A DNA stretch of 64,000 nucleotides, taken from positions 1,488,001-1,552,000 of the forward strand of contig CP087212.1 of assembly GCA_020912385.1 (NCBI GenBank), written 5' to 3'. The position numbers were made by a program, and so were the translations under genes. Shown in pieces: positions 11,224-22,675 of the stretch. The DNA is from Neofusicoccum parvum. Its lineage: Eukaryota; Ascomycota; Dothideomycetes; Botryosphaeriales; Botryosphaeriaceae. The notes under the pieces were generated by a model. That model worked only from the letters and a program-made list of their open reading frames with translations. It was not told where the DNA came from and did not search any database. Within the stretch, counting starts at the first letter, position 1. Every line of letters begins with the position of its first letter.

Positions 11224-13556
11224 ATGTCTCAATCCGCCCAGCACTCGCAGTGGTCGCAGCAGCTCGACAACATGGCCGCGCAGCAGGACTTCGACAGCCT
11301 GCTCGACTTCGGCGACATTGACCTCGACATTCCCTTCTACGACTCCACCCAGTCCCACGAAGACGGCGACCGCCAGCTCTCAGCCCTCGCCGACTCGCTC
11401 GACTCACAGCACCTGCCGTCCTCGGGCGTCGTGCAGCCACAGGGCCAGAACAATGGCTCTGCCTCACAGCATCAGCAGCCATTGCAGGACTCGGCCAGCG
11501 ATTTTTTCGACTTTTCCTTCCAACCCCAATACAGCCACAACCACCAGTCCGGGCACCACCAGCAGAGCTTCTCTACCCCCCAGGACCACTCCATGCAGCC
11601 CCGCGCCTTTGTTCCGCCCACGCCAAACAGCGTGGAAATGCACGGCGATGCTGCGCGCTACCTCAACCAGCTGGACCCGCAGACGCGCGCCATATTGGAG
11701 CAGCGGTACCAGCTGCGCAAGGAAGATCTGGTACGCAAGTCTTTTGCGCATGCACCCGTTCATTGCTAACTCTAGGGTAGGCAAGCTTCACACCACTGGT
11801 TTCCCCGGCCGTGACACCTCACGACTCTTCATTCCAAATGCCGCCAGAGTTCACGGTCCCCGGCGCATACTTCAGCCCTCTAACATCCCCCGCACTGGAC
11901 GCCCAAAATAGCCGCGGTGGGCATCAAGCCTACTTATCTCAACCACACACAGCGGAGACCTCTATGACGACTTCGCCCATCGATTTGGACGTGGATATGA
12001 TGGGAGAGCAGGCGCAGCAGCAGGAGCCAGGCCGCAAGCTGAGGAACAAGAAGAGTGCAGCATCCACTCGATCCACCGGCCCGTCAGCACGTATCAGACA
12101 ATCGCCGATAGTAAAGCCGCAGAGTCACGGCCACAGACGGAAAGGCACCTTATCCTCGGTGATTCCGCCTAAGGAAGTCAGCGAACTATTGGAACAGGCC
12201 CAGCAGTCGGGAGGCCATCCTAGACCAACCTCTGCTGGCTTGGGAGTTCCAGCAAGTCGGGACGGGTCAGAGGCGGAGTCGATATCTCCGGAGCCTCTAT
12301 CCGAAGCTCTCATGGGACCGCCGCCTCGCCCAGGATCAGTTACGGCGTCCCCTTCGATACGGGCTATGGGCAGCGGTGTACAGCCCCAGTCCATGGTTGA
12401 AGGCCAGCAGATGTGCCCTGCCACACCTGCCTCGCTTATGCGCCTGCAGCCTTCACCTCAAAATAGATCGCAGCCAAACTCACAGTCAGGAACACCTTCC
12501 TTTATCCCCCAGGGAAGCTCGCAGCCGATCAATGATGATTTCGCCCTTCCGGAACCAGCTGCATCGACTGCAGGAGCGCCGCGTCCTGGGATGTCTCGAT
12601 TGGACACAGCCATTCATGACGACCAATCAACTCCTCGGATGCCCGCTCGGAAGACACCAAAGCTTGGCCCTCTTAGCACGCCATCTGGATCGGTCTTGCC
12701 TTCGGCAACTCTTAGTCCATCTATCAGTGCCATGGCGTCGCCAAGTTCCGCCACGGGCACCAAGAAGCCCGAACTGAAACCAGCGGCACGAGGAGGCAAG
12801 AAGCGTGGCAGTGTCAGCTCAGCCTTAGTGAGCCCTGCCTTGCGCCCTAAGATTAGCCCCAGCATCAAGCCTTTGCTTCCGGAAGGAGGTATGTACTACC
12901 ACAAGCATTACCGTGCCAATACATGCGCTGATTGTTATCTAGCAACCACTCCTGACGACACGCATGCACTCCTCCTCGCGTCCAAATCCAACTACCAAAA
13001 CATCCTAGAAGGCACTCATGTTCCCGGAGTGCTGTACCCGGAATCGCTATCCACGAACTTAACATCGAAACGCACATCGCACAAGATTGCCGAGCAGGGC
13101 CGTCGCAACCGTATCAACCTTGCCCTACAGGAACTGCAATCACTCATCCCAAGTCCCAGCATTGCGCCTAGGGACGCTAATGCAAACGGGATGCCCGGTA
13201 ACAGCGCAAGCCCTGAGGAGAGCCAGGCGAAGAGGGAGGAGCGGCAGAGCAGCAGTAAAGCGAGCACGGTGGAGAATGCGATTGAGTACATCAGGCTCCT
13301 GAAGCGGAAAGATGAAGAAAGAGATCGGAAGATGATGGAGCAGAGGCAGGAGATCGAGGAACTGCGCAAAAGACTTGAGCGTGGTAGCATGGGCATGGTC
13401 AAGAACGAAAATATTCAGGCTGGCAAGGAAGAAACTGCAAAGGAGGATGTGGCAAAGGCAGAGGCATCGAAGAGGGCCAATGCTGAACAGATGGACGTGG
13501 AGGCGGAAGCGGAGTCAGTGAAAGAAAAGCCTGCTGAGCAGGAGGCTGTGAAGTGA
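11224..13556 (+). CDS. nuc-1: bHLH transcription factor, NUC-1/Pho4-like phosphate regulator
   Basis: Exons 11224-11730, 11781-12888, 12943-13556 give 742 aa. The start MSQSAQHSQW follows ggcatcatg; an upstream in-frame ATG at 11161 is less likely. A Gln-rich N-terminus carries acidic FDSLLDFGDIDLDIPF (possible activation segment). Exon 2 begins ASFTPLVSPAVTP. The conserved run YFSPLTSPALDAQ and the block LLLASKSNYQNILEG are typical of fungal NUC-1/PalcA. The basic region at about residue 581 (KRTSHKIAEQGRRNRIN) has the His-Glu-Arg set that reads the E-box CACGTG. A helix-loop-helix with a long loop and a coiled coil (about 660-695) follow. Family role: activates phosphatase and phosphate-uptake genes in low phosphate, under a cyclin-CDK switch. 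Intron 2 (54 bp, gtatgt...gctgat...ctag) is stop-free. Confidence 0.9.
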
Positions 13557-14155
13557 TAGGGTGGGTTGTGAAGGGATGTTGCTGTTCCTTCTCGGCGTTT
13601 TTAGCATCTGCCTTATACCCGACTGGTGCAAGAGGTTCTTGCCAGAGAATCGGGCCACGGTTGTCGCATCGAGCCCACGCAGAAGCACACGTATATATCT
13701 GCTGGCCGGGCTGCTGGCTGGCTGGCCAAGCCGCTGTTGCGATAGCCCGCCGAACGCGGAGTACACGATCTGGCATACGACATCAGATGTGCTCCCGAGA
13801 ACACGAATACGCGGTTAATATCTAATTTAGAAGCGGATAGCAGGTAGAGGTTGTGGGCCGTTTGGACAACGGTCTCCGCAGCGCAGCTTTCGTTCAAGCA
13901 ATAGAGAAATTCGCATCGGCAAAGAATTCTTCAAGCGAAAGCATGCTGTTCCCAACATCAAGAGCCAACACTGTGCCCAGCAAGTGCAGGACTACTCGAG
14001 CAGTCTTTGAGGTCGGCGAAACAAAAGGCCGAGGTGGGATGTGGAGGATCGATGACGCAGACGTCTCGCATAACCTACCGCCAATCGGCCGCGCTATCAC
14101 TCGACTTCTTTTCTTCTTCGCCTTCTCCGGCCGACGACCATGGCCGTGACAAACC
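13557..14155. other. Spacer between bHLH and sirtuin genes
   Basis: About 600 bp with no supported gene. It contains a short ctg/ctggc-rich run (13700-13735). The last 60 bp are pyrimidine-rich ahead of the sirtuin start. Confidence 0.5.
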
Positions 14156-15471
14156 ATGCCTGTAATGCGCATCCCCTTCACCGACCCTCTCCCGCTCCCC
14201 AGGATTCTGCCTCCTAGTGCCGCGCACCCGTCCGGCGCCATCGCCGCCCTCGCCGCCTTCCTCAATGCGCCACCATCTCACCGCCTCCGTCCGTTCCCCT
14301 CCGCGCCCGACACAGCGGCAGCGCCAGTCTCCCGCGATGCGAACTCGACCCTCCTCCTCACCGGAGCGGGCATCAGCGTCGCCAGCGGCCTCGCCGATTA
14401 CCGAGGTACGAATGGCACGTACACGCTGAACAAGACCTACCGGCCCATCTACTACAACGAGTTCGTTGCCAATCACGCTGCGAGGAAGCGGTACTGGGCA
14501 CGCAGCTTCTTGGGCTGGACGAGCCTGGCGCGGGCAAAGCCCAATTCCAGCCATTGGGCGGTGCGGGACCTGGGGGAAATGGGAGTGGTGAGGGGTGTGA
14601 TTACGCAGAGTACGTTCACGACCCAAAAGCATCGCTCCTCTTCAACCCAGGCAATCAGGCGCAGCAGTTTGGTTTCTAGCACCGGTTCCTGACGTTGGAA
14701 ACTGCAGACGTGGACTCGTTCCACCCAACCGCCCACCCCTCCCTCCAAACCCTCGAGCTCCACGGCTACCTCCGCGCCCTCGTCTGCCTGTCCTGCCGCC
14801 ACGAGTACCCGCGCGACGCCTTCCAGCAGCGGCTGGCGGCGCTCAACCCCGCCTGGGCCGCGTTCCTGGACGAGATGCTGGCGTCGGGCGCGCTGAGCAC
14901 GGAGAACCCGGACGAGCGGCGGCGGCGCGGCCTCAAGACGAATCCGGACGGCGACGTCGACGTGCCGAACGTCGACTACGCGTCGTTCCGGTACCCGGCG
15001 TGTCCGGTGTGCCTGGAGAAGGCGGCAGGTGGCGGGGCGGTGGCGACGGGGAAGGTGGATGTGGATGCGGACGGCGCGTGGTTGGAGAGCTCGACGGCGG
15101 GGATCCTGAAGCCGGCGGTCATCATGTTCGGGGAGAGCATTCCGGACGCGGTGAAGCAGGCGGCGGAGGACGCCGTGGATGGGGCGGGTAGGTTGCTGGT
15201 GGTGGGGAGTAGTCTGGCGACGTATTCGGCGTGGCGGTTGGTCAAGAGGGCGAAGGAGCAGGGGATGCCGATTGGGATCTTAAATATTGGAGGCGTGAGG
15301 GGAGAGGATGTGTTCTTGGAAGGTGTGCCGAAGGATAATGATGGGAGGTGGGCCGTGAGGAGCGCGGAAAACTCGGATGCGGTGCTGCCGGGTTTGGTGG
15401 AAAGGTTGAAGAAGTTAAGAGGAATTGGAGAGAGTGCTGTTGGTGGAGTAAAAGCCGGGGCAAGCATTTAA
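14156..15471 (+). CDS. Sirtuin, NAD-dependent protein deacylase (SIRT4-like)
   Basis: Two exons, 14156-14609 and 14708-15471, give 405 aa. The join (CAG-A / AC-GTG) rebuilds the catalytic QNVDSFH. Other Sir2 signatures: the NAD loop GAGISVASGLADYRG at about residues 66-80, the catalytic His in LELHG, two CxxC zinc pairs (CLSC and CPVC, about 150 nt of insert between), FGESIP, and VGSSLATYSAWRLV followed by NIGG. Order and spacing fit class II (SIRT4-like) enzymes. The basic/proline-rich N-terminus could be a mitochondrial presequence, which is my inference. ATG at 14156 is followed by another at 14165 (MRIPF), either of which could start the protein. Activity type (deacetylase, lipoamidase, ADP-ribosyl transfer) cannot be read from the sequence. 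Confidence 0.9.
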
Positions 15472-15880
15472 GCAATAGAAGGAGAGAAAGGAAGGATAGT
15501 GACAAGGTAATGGGAAAGATAAAAGCCAACGTGCCCGGACGGACGTGTCAAGTCTCCGAGGACGCTTGTGGATATAGTCAAAACTTGATGATAAGTTCGC
15601 GTACAAGTGCCTGTAATTGTTCACTTAGTATGGCCCCAGTTGTTGTCTCGAAGTTTTGATAAAGTCATATTTCCAGACACACGCGTGACGGACTTAGTGC
15701 GCAAAGAAGATTTGTTCTCTCTTCAGAAACAGGTGGTTGTCACTGATTAGAGCCAGCTAGACATTAGATACTAAGTCAAAATGCCAGCGAAGTCGACCGT
15801 ATATATATAATTTCCCGCTGCTCTCCAGACGCAATCGACGTCGTCTCTCTGTAACGTCATTTTCAAGGCTTGTATCCATC
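15472..15880. other. Spacer upstream of small orphan ORF
   Basis: AT-richer than its surroundings; no gene. Contains the TATA-like run at 15800-15812 in front of the ORF at 15881. Confidence 0.45.
15800..15812 (+). promoter_or_regulatory. TATA-like element
   Basis: The run tatatatataat lies about 70-80 bp before the ATG at 15881, a plausible core promoter for the small ORF. It is the clearest TATA box in front of any gene in the window. Confidence 0.4.
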
Positions 15881-16213
15881 ATGTCTACGACACACATTGT
15901 TGCCGAACAGCCTCCGGAAAGTATACTCCGTCTCAAAGCTGTCCTTTTCGGCCTCGCATGCATCACGGATATCATCAAAGCCCTCCGCTTACAAGACGAT
16001 AAGCTCTTCGACAACTCTGCTTCCCTTCAAAATGCACTGATGCGGCTTCGACTCGTTTCGGCCGCAACTGATCAGGATGCCATCATGTATGAACCCTGGA
16101 ATGATGGTGACGGGTCCAAGCTGGACGAGGGCTTTTATGTGAGCACATCGACCCCGGCACTGTTTTTGTATGGCGACTTTGATTTTATCAGAGACGCTTG
16201 GTGTGACACTTAG
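15881..16213 (+). CDS. Hypothetical protein, 110 aa
   Basis: Single-exon ORF starting ATGTCTACG after a pyrimidine-rich leader and a TATA-like element. The product (MSTTHIVAEQPPESIL...) has a hydrophobic helix (AVLFGLACITDI) followed by charged, helix-forming sequence and an aromatic C-terminus (FLYGDFDFIRDAW). I do not recognise it. GC content is lower than in neighbouring genes, and it sits between the sirtuin and a retroelement-derived gene. It could be an orphan gene or chance. No introns are needed. Confidence 0.4.
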   Translation: MSTTHIVAEQPPESILRLKAVLFGLACITDIIKALRLQDDKLFDNSASLQNALMRLRLVSAATDQDAIMYEPWNDGDGSKLDEGFYVSTSTPALFLYGDFDFIRDAWCDT

Positions 16214-16855
16214 AGCAATCCGTCGGGAGCGTACGAGTGTTGGTGATGCGAGAAATGGGGTTTCGGAAGAGAATGGTAGGAGGCCGAGTTGCTTTGTAGA
16301 TGGGCAGGAAGCTGCATCTGCTCGCAGTCGTACAGCACATCCAGCACAAGAGCTGCGGATCAATAATCCATAGCACACGAACGTGTAGATGCGTCATGTT
16401 AGGCAAAGGGTAGAGCGGTTGAAAGCAACAGCACTACGCGAGACTGCATTAAGCAAATGACAAAGCTTAGAAGACTCGAAGTGGACATTGATGACTTGGC
16501 TTAGACACTTTCATTTGAGAAATTGACCGGCGCAGGCCTCCTCTCGGAAGGTAGGCTCGGTGGGTGAGTGGGTTTGTATGGTGCTTTCCTTCCGGTGTCC
16601 TTCGCGGCTACCGCGTCTGCAAGAACCGCCAGGTCAGATCAGTCTCAGCCATCACAACACAACTTGATCTCGATCATCTCCGCTCTGCATCACCCGAGAT
16701 CCGGCTTTTTGGTCCCTGCGTCTTGGATATCAGGGCCTCCTTCCGTCCCTCTCAACTTTGGCATTCACACACCCCCCTTTGGCTGACTTGTAAGCTTGTC
16801 CCTCTACCAACACTTCGCAGCTGCTGACGCGTTGCAGTCTCGGGACACACCTCCC
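16214..16855. other. Spacer upstream of retropepsin-like gene 1
   Basis: No supported gene. 16580-16855 is pyrimidine-rich with several acceptor-like sites (ttcgcag, gttgcag), so a 5' exon or UTR intron of the next gene is possible. Confidence 0.4.
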
Positions 16856-17893
16856 ATGGAGGAGTTCATTGGGTACATCGAAGCGTATGACATTGAGGAC
16901 GGCGAGCCGACAAGACACGAGACTCCCACCGGCGAGGGCCACGAGAATGCCAAATTCCCCGCCCTGAACCCCAACGCCTGGGTGCTGGCTCCCCAAGGAT
17001 GGCACCACATCTGCAACAACCGCGCGCTGTACACGGCCTTTGACGAGATCGAGCCCAACCCCATGCACTCGCGTTTCGGCAAGACGGGCGACGTGGCGGT
17101 TGGCATCGGAACGATCAGGCTGCCGGTACAGCTCAAGAGCGGGCACACGCTGCGCCTGCCCTTCGGCGAGGTGCTGTTCGTGCCCACGCGCAAGGCCAAC
17201 AGCCTGTCACTCAAGCGGCTCAACCACTCGGGCACGGCCATCGACCACCGCAGCGGCCTGGCCTTCGACACCCACGACCGCAACATCATGTGGTTCCCGG
17301 CGGCGGACGGCGGGCTGCCGACGCTCCGCCTGGCCGACGGCGTGCCGGACCGCCTGTACCTCGACAACGCCTTCACCGACGACGAGCGCTCGGCCAGCTA
17401 CTGCGACGCGTGGATCAAGCAGCAGCCGGTGCTGCGCGCCGTCAACGGCTTCGCCGAGGCCCTGCAGGCCGTCGCCCGCATCCGCGACACCAACCCGCGC
17501 ACCGACCCGGCTCTGGTGCGCCGCCTGCTCGCCAAGCGCGTCGTCAACGTCTCCGTCGAGGACCTCGTCAAGCTGCTCGGCCTGCACTTCCTGGCGCCCG
17601 CCCAGGCGCGGGGCGGTTCGCCGCTCTCGCCGGCGTCCCAGAACGCCAGGCCGTACTCGACCGCCAGCTCGCGCCAGCCGCTCGGGCCGCGCTCGTCGGC
17701 GCCGCCGACTGCAAGGGCGTCGATGCCGCCGCCGGCGAAGAGGCCACCGGCCACGAGGCACGAGTTCGTGAAGAGTCAGTGGGGATCCAGGCCGGCGTTT
17801 CAGTCGGCGTATGGGCTGAAGATGACTCCCGAGGACATCGAGGAGGGCGACGCAGTTCTGGAGAGGTACCGCAGGAATGGGTTCTTCCGCTAA
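16856..17893 (+). CDS. Copia Pol-type beta-barrel (retropepsin-like) protein, paralog 1
   Basis: Single exon from ATG 16856 (MEEFIGYIEAY), 345 aa. The ORF is open further upstream but without an ATG. Residues about 41-120 match the beta-barrel found at the protease position of Ty1/copia Pol: AWVLAPQGWHHICNN where copia has W-x-L-D-S-G-A-S-x-H-x, then VGIGTIRL, and EVLFVPTRKANSLSLKRL. The catalytic D-S-G is A-P-Q, so protease activity is unlikely. A WFPAADGG...LRL block follows at about 146. There is no CCHC knuckle, integrase or RT. The C-terminus WGSRPAFQSAYGLKMTPEDI then EEGDAVLERY is shared with the genes at 39.7-43.0 kb. GC bias is high. Function unknown; likely a domesticated retroelement gene. 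Confidence 0.72.
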   Translation: MEEFIGYIEAYDIEDGEPTRHETPTGEGHENAKFPALNPNAWVLAPQGWHHICNNRALYTAFDEIEPNPMHSRFGKTGDVAVGIGTIRLPVQLKSGHTLRLPFGEVLFVPTRKANSLSLKRLNHSGTAIDHRSGLAFDTHDRNIMWFPAADGGLPTLRLADGVPDRLYLDNAFTDDERSASYCDAWIKQQPVLRAVNGFAEALQAVARIRDTNPRTDPALVRRLLAKRVVNVSVEDLVKLLGLHFLAPAQARGGSPLSPASQNARPYSTASSRQPLGPRSSAPPTARASMPPPAKRPPATRHEFVKSQWGSRPAFQSAYGLKMTPEDIEEGDAVLERYRRNGFFR

Positions 17894-20398
17894 TGCAAAG
17901 GGGTTTCAAGGGTTTGCTCGAGCGTTTGCTGGGTGAGTATGCAGTCAGTATTTTTTGGATGGTATCTTGGATCGTTGATGCAGGTTTCACGTTTTGGGTC
18001 TCTCCGCAATGAGGGCGTTCACGCTCCACGCTTTTCCTTGATCATGTCTTGTCTGCGGTATGCTTTTTATCATGCGGGTGGGTAGGGCTCAGACGGACAT
18101 GGGCTTTACGTATTACTGATGTGTGTGTACACTTATATAATCGAGAGCATAGTGATATGGGTTTCCTTTCATACTATTGCGTGCACCGATAGGGACACTT
18201 CCATGGTAGCGGAACCCAAAATCGAAAGCACTTGCGTAGTCAGCTCGTGAAGTATTGCAACAAGGACATAGTTTCCGCATGTGAGTAATTAAAGCATCCG
18301 TCTAGACGCAGTCGTGCGGTGACGGAAGCGTTGAGTATGTCCGGAGAAATGCTTCAATTGCGTATGAAATGCACGTGTTGCAATACTGTTCCGACCCATC
18401 ACTGGGCCACGCGTTGTAAATCACACCAAACGGGTCCACGATGATGTACGCCATATGAATGACGCTTCGTTTGTGTGCTAGTCGCATTCAGAAGTTATTG
18501 ATTAGATTGAGTTGAGCTCCGTGCTCAAAATTTCCTCATTCGGTATAGCCCACTCGCGCTTGAAGTCAATCCAATGTCCCAAGCAAGAATGGAGAAAACA
18601 GGGACGCTCTGCGAAGCAATGGAGTATCACAAATGTTTTCGAATCATGTATGCTGTGAGATTCGAGGGGAGCATTGTCGGTTGTGAAGGTAAAAGGCTAA
18701 GAATGCAGGCAAGGTTGATGGATAGATAACAGTGACGGATAGTTCGGAAGCAAGCAAGACTTGACAAGCCACACACGGTGCGAAATACGATGTTCTACAT
18801 CCTGGAGTGCATTAGGACCTTTATTCAAGGTGGTTCAAAGCACCCATTGTTCGACTCCTCGCTCGAAAATTCTTATTGGACGCAAGTGCAGTGTCCTGAG
18901 ATGATTCGAAGGCATCTTCGACAGAGTCTCAGGCACTCACAGTGCCTAGATTGCGGCTGAGGTCTTCCGTGTGAAGCTGGAAGTCCACTTGATTCCGAGT
19001 ACTTTATGGACAGGGCTCAGTGACGAAAGTGGCTAGGCGACTGCAAAGCCTGGCGAGCTAGCCCTCTCTCCAGGGGCGCGATAATGAGGTGATTGAAGTG
19101 AGGGGAAGTGCACATTGGCGTGCTCCACGGATCACAAGGCGAAGCTGTGAGGCGGTGTTGGTGAGAGACAGGGCACTGCCTTAGGGCTGGATAACTATAG
19201 CTCTTTGCTCATGGCCAATCGAGAAGGAGGCTGCATATCTGTGTAACCGGTCTATTTCCATGCTCGACTGTGTTCCCCGCAGTGTGCCCGAACGACGTCA
19301 GCCTTGTGGGGAGGGGGAGCTGGTTGGTTACGAGAACGGACATGGCACATTCCTCTTGAGTGTCAAGTCACACCACGAGCGGCGGGCGGGTTGGATAAGA
19401 TCAACACGATCTACTCACTATCAGTCTGCATGGTGAGAATAAGCGACTCGCGCTCGCGCTTATACAAGGGAGATCTTCAACGGCCAAGCATAGTCCCAGT
19501 TTTGATGATATCACGGCCCTGCAGACGCCACCTGCATCCCCAGAAAGCGGGAAGCTTAAATGCAGGGCGCATCCTCTCCCTCCGGGCAGGCTCGTCGCGG
19601 TGTTGAGCTGGGCTGGGCCCGGCACGGCTTGCGCTGCTGGGAGCCGAGGGCGCGGCGGAGCGACTCGGCCACCGCCCACCGCCCACCGGGTCCGCCTCCG
19701 CAGTCGGCGCGAAAATGTGGATTCTCTCGTACGACGGGCGGCGCACGTGAGGGCTGCTGGATGTGCGCTTTTCCGGGAAACGGATTCCACGCGGGCGCTG
19801 GCTGGACGTCCTGCGGCTCCCCGGCGCGGGCGCGGGCAAGGGGCGCCAGTGCCTCAGGCGCGACCGCGACGGCGTGGTTAAGGTTGTGCGGCGACGACGT
19901 TGTTCGCATCTAGAAGCCAGCTAGCCTCGCGGGCTAGGGCTGCCTGCGCCAGGAACCAGTCTGTGGCCAGCAGCGCAGGGCGGCTGGGCGGACCCTGTCG
20001 CTGGAACGGCAATTGCGATCTTAGATCACCCGCGAGATCCTGTCACCCTGTGCAGAAAACAGAAAAAAAACTCGGCCGCCCTGCGAGCGTCATCAACGCC
20101 AGCGCCAGCAACACCCGCCGCGCGCAGAAACACGCCGCTCGCCCGCGTTTGATCAGCACCCGTTGCTCCCACTCTTGCTTGGCTGAGCCGCAGGGCGCGC
20201 ATTTTCCTCCGCGGCTCCGGAGCTATCCGACTAGCGCCTACTAATTTTACCTAGGCACACGCGCGACACGGTGTAAAGTGCAGCTCCAAACTTCGCGCAG
20301 AGCGTTCCCCGGACGTAGCCCCGTGCGTTTTCCCTTTGACCGCACCCAAAACACCCTGAGCTGTCAATTGTCGCGCCTGCCCCAACGCGCCCGCAACC
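17894..20398. other. 2.5 kb intergenic region
   Basis: 17.9-19.3 kb is AT-richer, with no ORF of note and one MITE-like element (18251-18387). 19.3-20.4 kb is GC-rich and leads into the AGC1 5' end; the overlapping ORFs in several frames there have no family features. I see no gene. Confidence 0.5.
18251..18387. repeat. MITE-like element, copy C
   Basis: A perfect 12-base terminal inverted repeat: AGTATTGCAACA at 18251-18262 and TGTTGCAATACT at 18376-18387. Inside is the family core, in reverse complement GCAATTGAAGCATTTCTCCG (about 18343-18362), plus aaagcatccgtctagacg at 18291-18308. About 137 bp, non-coding. Confidence 0.65.
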
Positions 20399-22675
20399 AT
20401 GGCCTCTGTCAAGGAAAGCGTCACCGAGGCCCTGCTGGGCTCTTCCGAGGAGCCCAAGCTCAGCGAGCAGGCCAAGCAGATCTTCTACCGCCATGCCATC
20501 AGGGACGACGCCTCCGGCGAGCACTATCTGGGGCGGGACCAGTTCATCGAGGCCGTTGCGCCCGCCTCCGAAGACTACGTACGCCCCCCTCACCCTCTCT
20601 CCCGCTGGCGGAGCCTGATACACAGAGCAGCACAAGATCAAGCGCGAGCAGTATGGCATCCTCTTTGATGTCGCAGACCGCAAGAAGTCCGGCCGCGTTA
20701 CCCTGCAGGACTGGACGAACTTCGACAACCTCATTGCGAAGCCCGACGCCGAGTACGAGATCGCTTTCCGCCTCTTCGATGTCGAGGGCACCGGCCTGGT
20801 CAAGTTCGACAACTTCCTGAAGATGTACGACATGCACAAGGGTGGCGACTCTTTGCCCTTCGACTGGGGCTCAGAGTGGGCTTCGCTGTACATCGGCCGC
20901 AAGAACAAGCGCCACACAATGACGTACCCGCAGTTCTCCCAGATGCTGCGCGGACTGCAGGGCGAGAAGGTCAGGCAGGCTTTCCTGCACTTTGACAAGA
21001 ATGGCGACGGCTACATCGAGCCCGAGGAGTTCCAGCGCATCATCCAGGACACCGCCGGACACAAGCTCTCTGACCATCTTTTGGAAAACCTGCACACGCT
21101 TTGCAACATCTCCGCCGGCAGCAAGATCTCTTATGCCAATGTTCGCGCTTTCCAGAACATGATCCGCGAGATGGATCTGGTCGAGCTCATCATCCGCAAT
21201 GCCACCAAGAAGAGCAGCGACAGCAAGATCACCCGCGCCGATTTCTTGAACGAGGCGGCCCGCATTACTCGGTTCTCCCTCTTCACGCCGATGGAGGCTG
21301 ACATCCTCTTCCACTTTGCCGGCCTTGACGAGCCCTCGGGCAGGCTTGGTCTCACCGACTTCGCCAAGGTCCTGGACCCCTCATGGCACACCTATGTTGG
21401 GCATGGTACAGACCTCGTCAGCGATGTTGGCACCAAGGCCTTCACAAAGACGAAGTCGATTATGCACGATATCTTAGAATCGGTGCACCACTTTGCGCTG
21501 GGGAGTTTGGCTGGTGCTTTCGGCGCCTTCATGGTCTACCCCATTGATTTGGTCAAGACGCGCATGCAGAACCAGAGAAGTCACCGTGTTGGTGAGCGTC
21601 TTTACAACAACTCCATCGACTGCTTCAAGAAAGTTGTCAAGAACGAGGGCTTCCGTGGTCTGTACTCTGGTGTGCTGCCCCAGCTCGTCGGCGTTGCACC
21701 TGAGAAGGCCATCAAGCTCACAGTGAACGATCTCGTGAGAGGAAAGTTCACGGATAAGAAGACGGGAGCTATCTGGTGGGGGTGGGAGGTTTTGGCCGGT
21801 GGTTCGGCAGGAGCCTGTCAAGTGGTGCGCATATTGATTCTGATACAAGCTCTTGAATCGCGGCAGCTAACAACTTGCGCAGATCTTCACCAACCCCCTC
21901 GAGATCGTCAAGATTCGTCTGCAGGTTCAAGGTGAGATTGCGAAGAACGTCGAGGGCGCACCGAAGAGGTCGGCCATGTGGATCGTTCGCAACCTTGGTC
22001 TGGTTGGTCTGTACAAGGGTGCCAGTGCCTGCTTGCTACGTGACGGTAAGTGTCCTATAAGCCCATTGAGGACGCGCAGTTTCAATCTAATCAGCCGGTG
22101 CAGTGCCGTTCTCCGCAATCTACTTCCCCGCCTACAACCACCTCAAGAGGGACGTCTTTGGCGAGTCACCGCAAAAGAAGCTCGGTGTCCTCCAGCTCCT
22201 GACTGCCGGTGCCATCGCCGGTATGCCAGCCGCCTACCTTACGACGCCTGCCGATGTCATCAAGACGCGCTTGCAGGTCGAGGCGCGCAAGGGCGAGGCG
22301 CAGTACACTTCGCTGCGTCACGCGGCGAAGATGATCTGGCAGCAGGAAGGGTTCCGCGCATTCTTCAAGGGTGGACCGGCTCGTATCATGCGGTCAAGTC
22401 CGCAGTTCGGTTTCACGCTCGCTGGTTATGAGGTCTTGCAGAACATGCTGCCGATGCCGGGTTCCCACGCCGCCGAGGGCGTCGCTGGGCACGTGGAGCC
22501 GGCGGTCGGCCTGCAGGAGGCGAAGGCGCCGCTGCCGTACCTGAGGAGTCGCAACGCGCTGAAGATCATCCTGGACCTGGACGAGAACTTCGGGCGCCAC
22601 AAGCTGCCGGCGGGGCAGAAGTGGGAAGGCTTCCCTGGCTTCGGCGGCAAGATCGTGGGAGGCGGTTCGTCGTAA
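20399..22675 (+). CDS. AGC1: Mitochondrial aspartate/glutamate carrier with EF-hands
   Basis: Four exons, 20399-20578, 20631-21824, 21883-22045, 22104-22675, giving 702 aa, the usual length for aralar/citrin-type carriers. The N-terminal half (to about 340) is an EF-hand regulatory domain. One canonical Ca loop, [13 protein letters not shown], starts near residue 182, and degenerate hands lie at [13 protein letters not shown] and [10 protein letters not shown]. The C-terminal half has three mitochondrial-carrier repeats with signatures [16 protein letters not shown] and PADVIKTR. It exchanges matrix aspartate for cytosolic glutamate across the inner membrane, part of the malate-aspartate shuttle. 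Introns 52, 58 and 58 bp, all GT-AG. The C-terminal about 70 residues ([18 protein letters not shown]...) are the fungal extension. Confidence 0.95.

Noticed and set aside
16856..17893. Active copia retrotransposon
   Set aside because: No LTRs, primer-binding site, integrase or RT flank the gene, and the catalytic D-S-G is absent.
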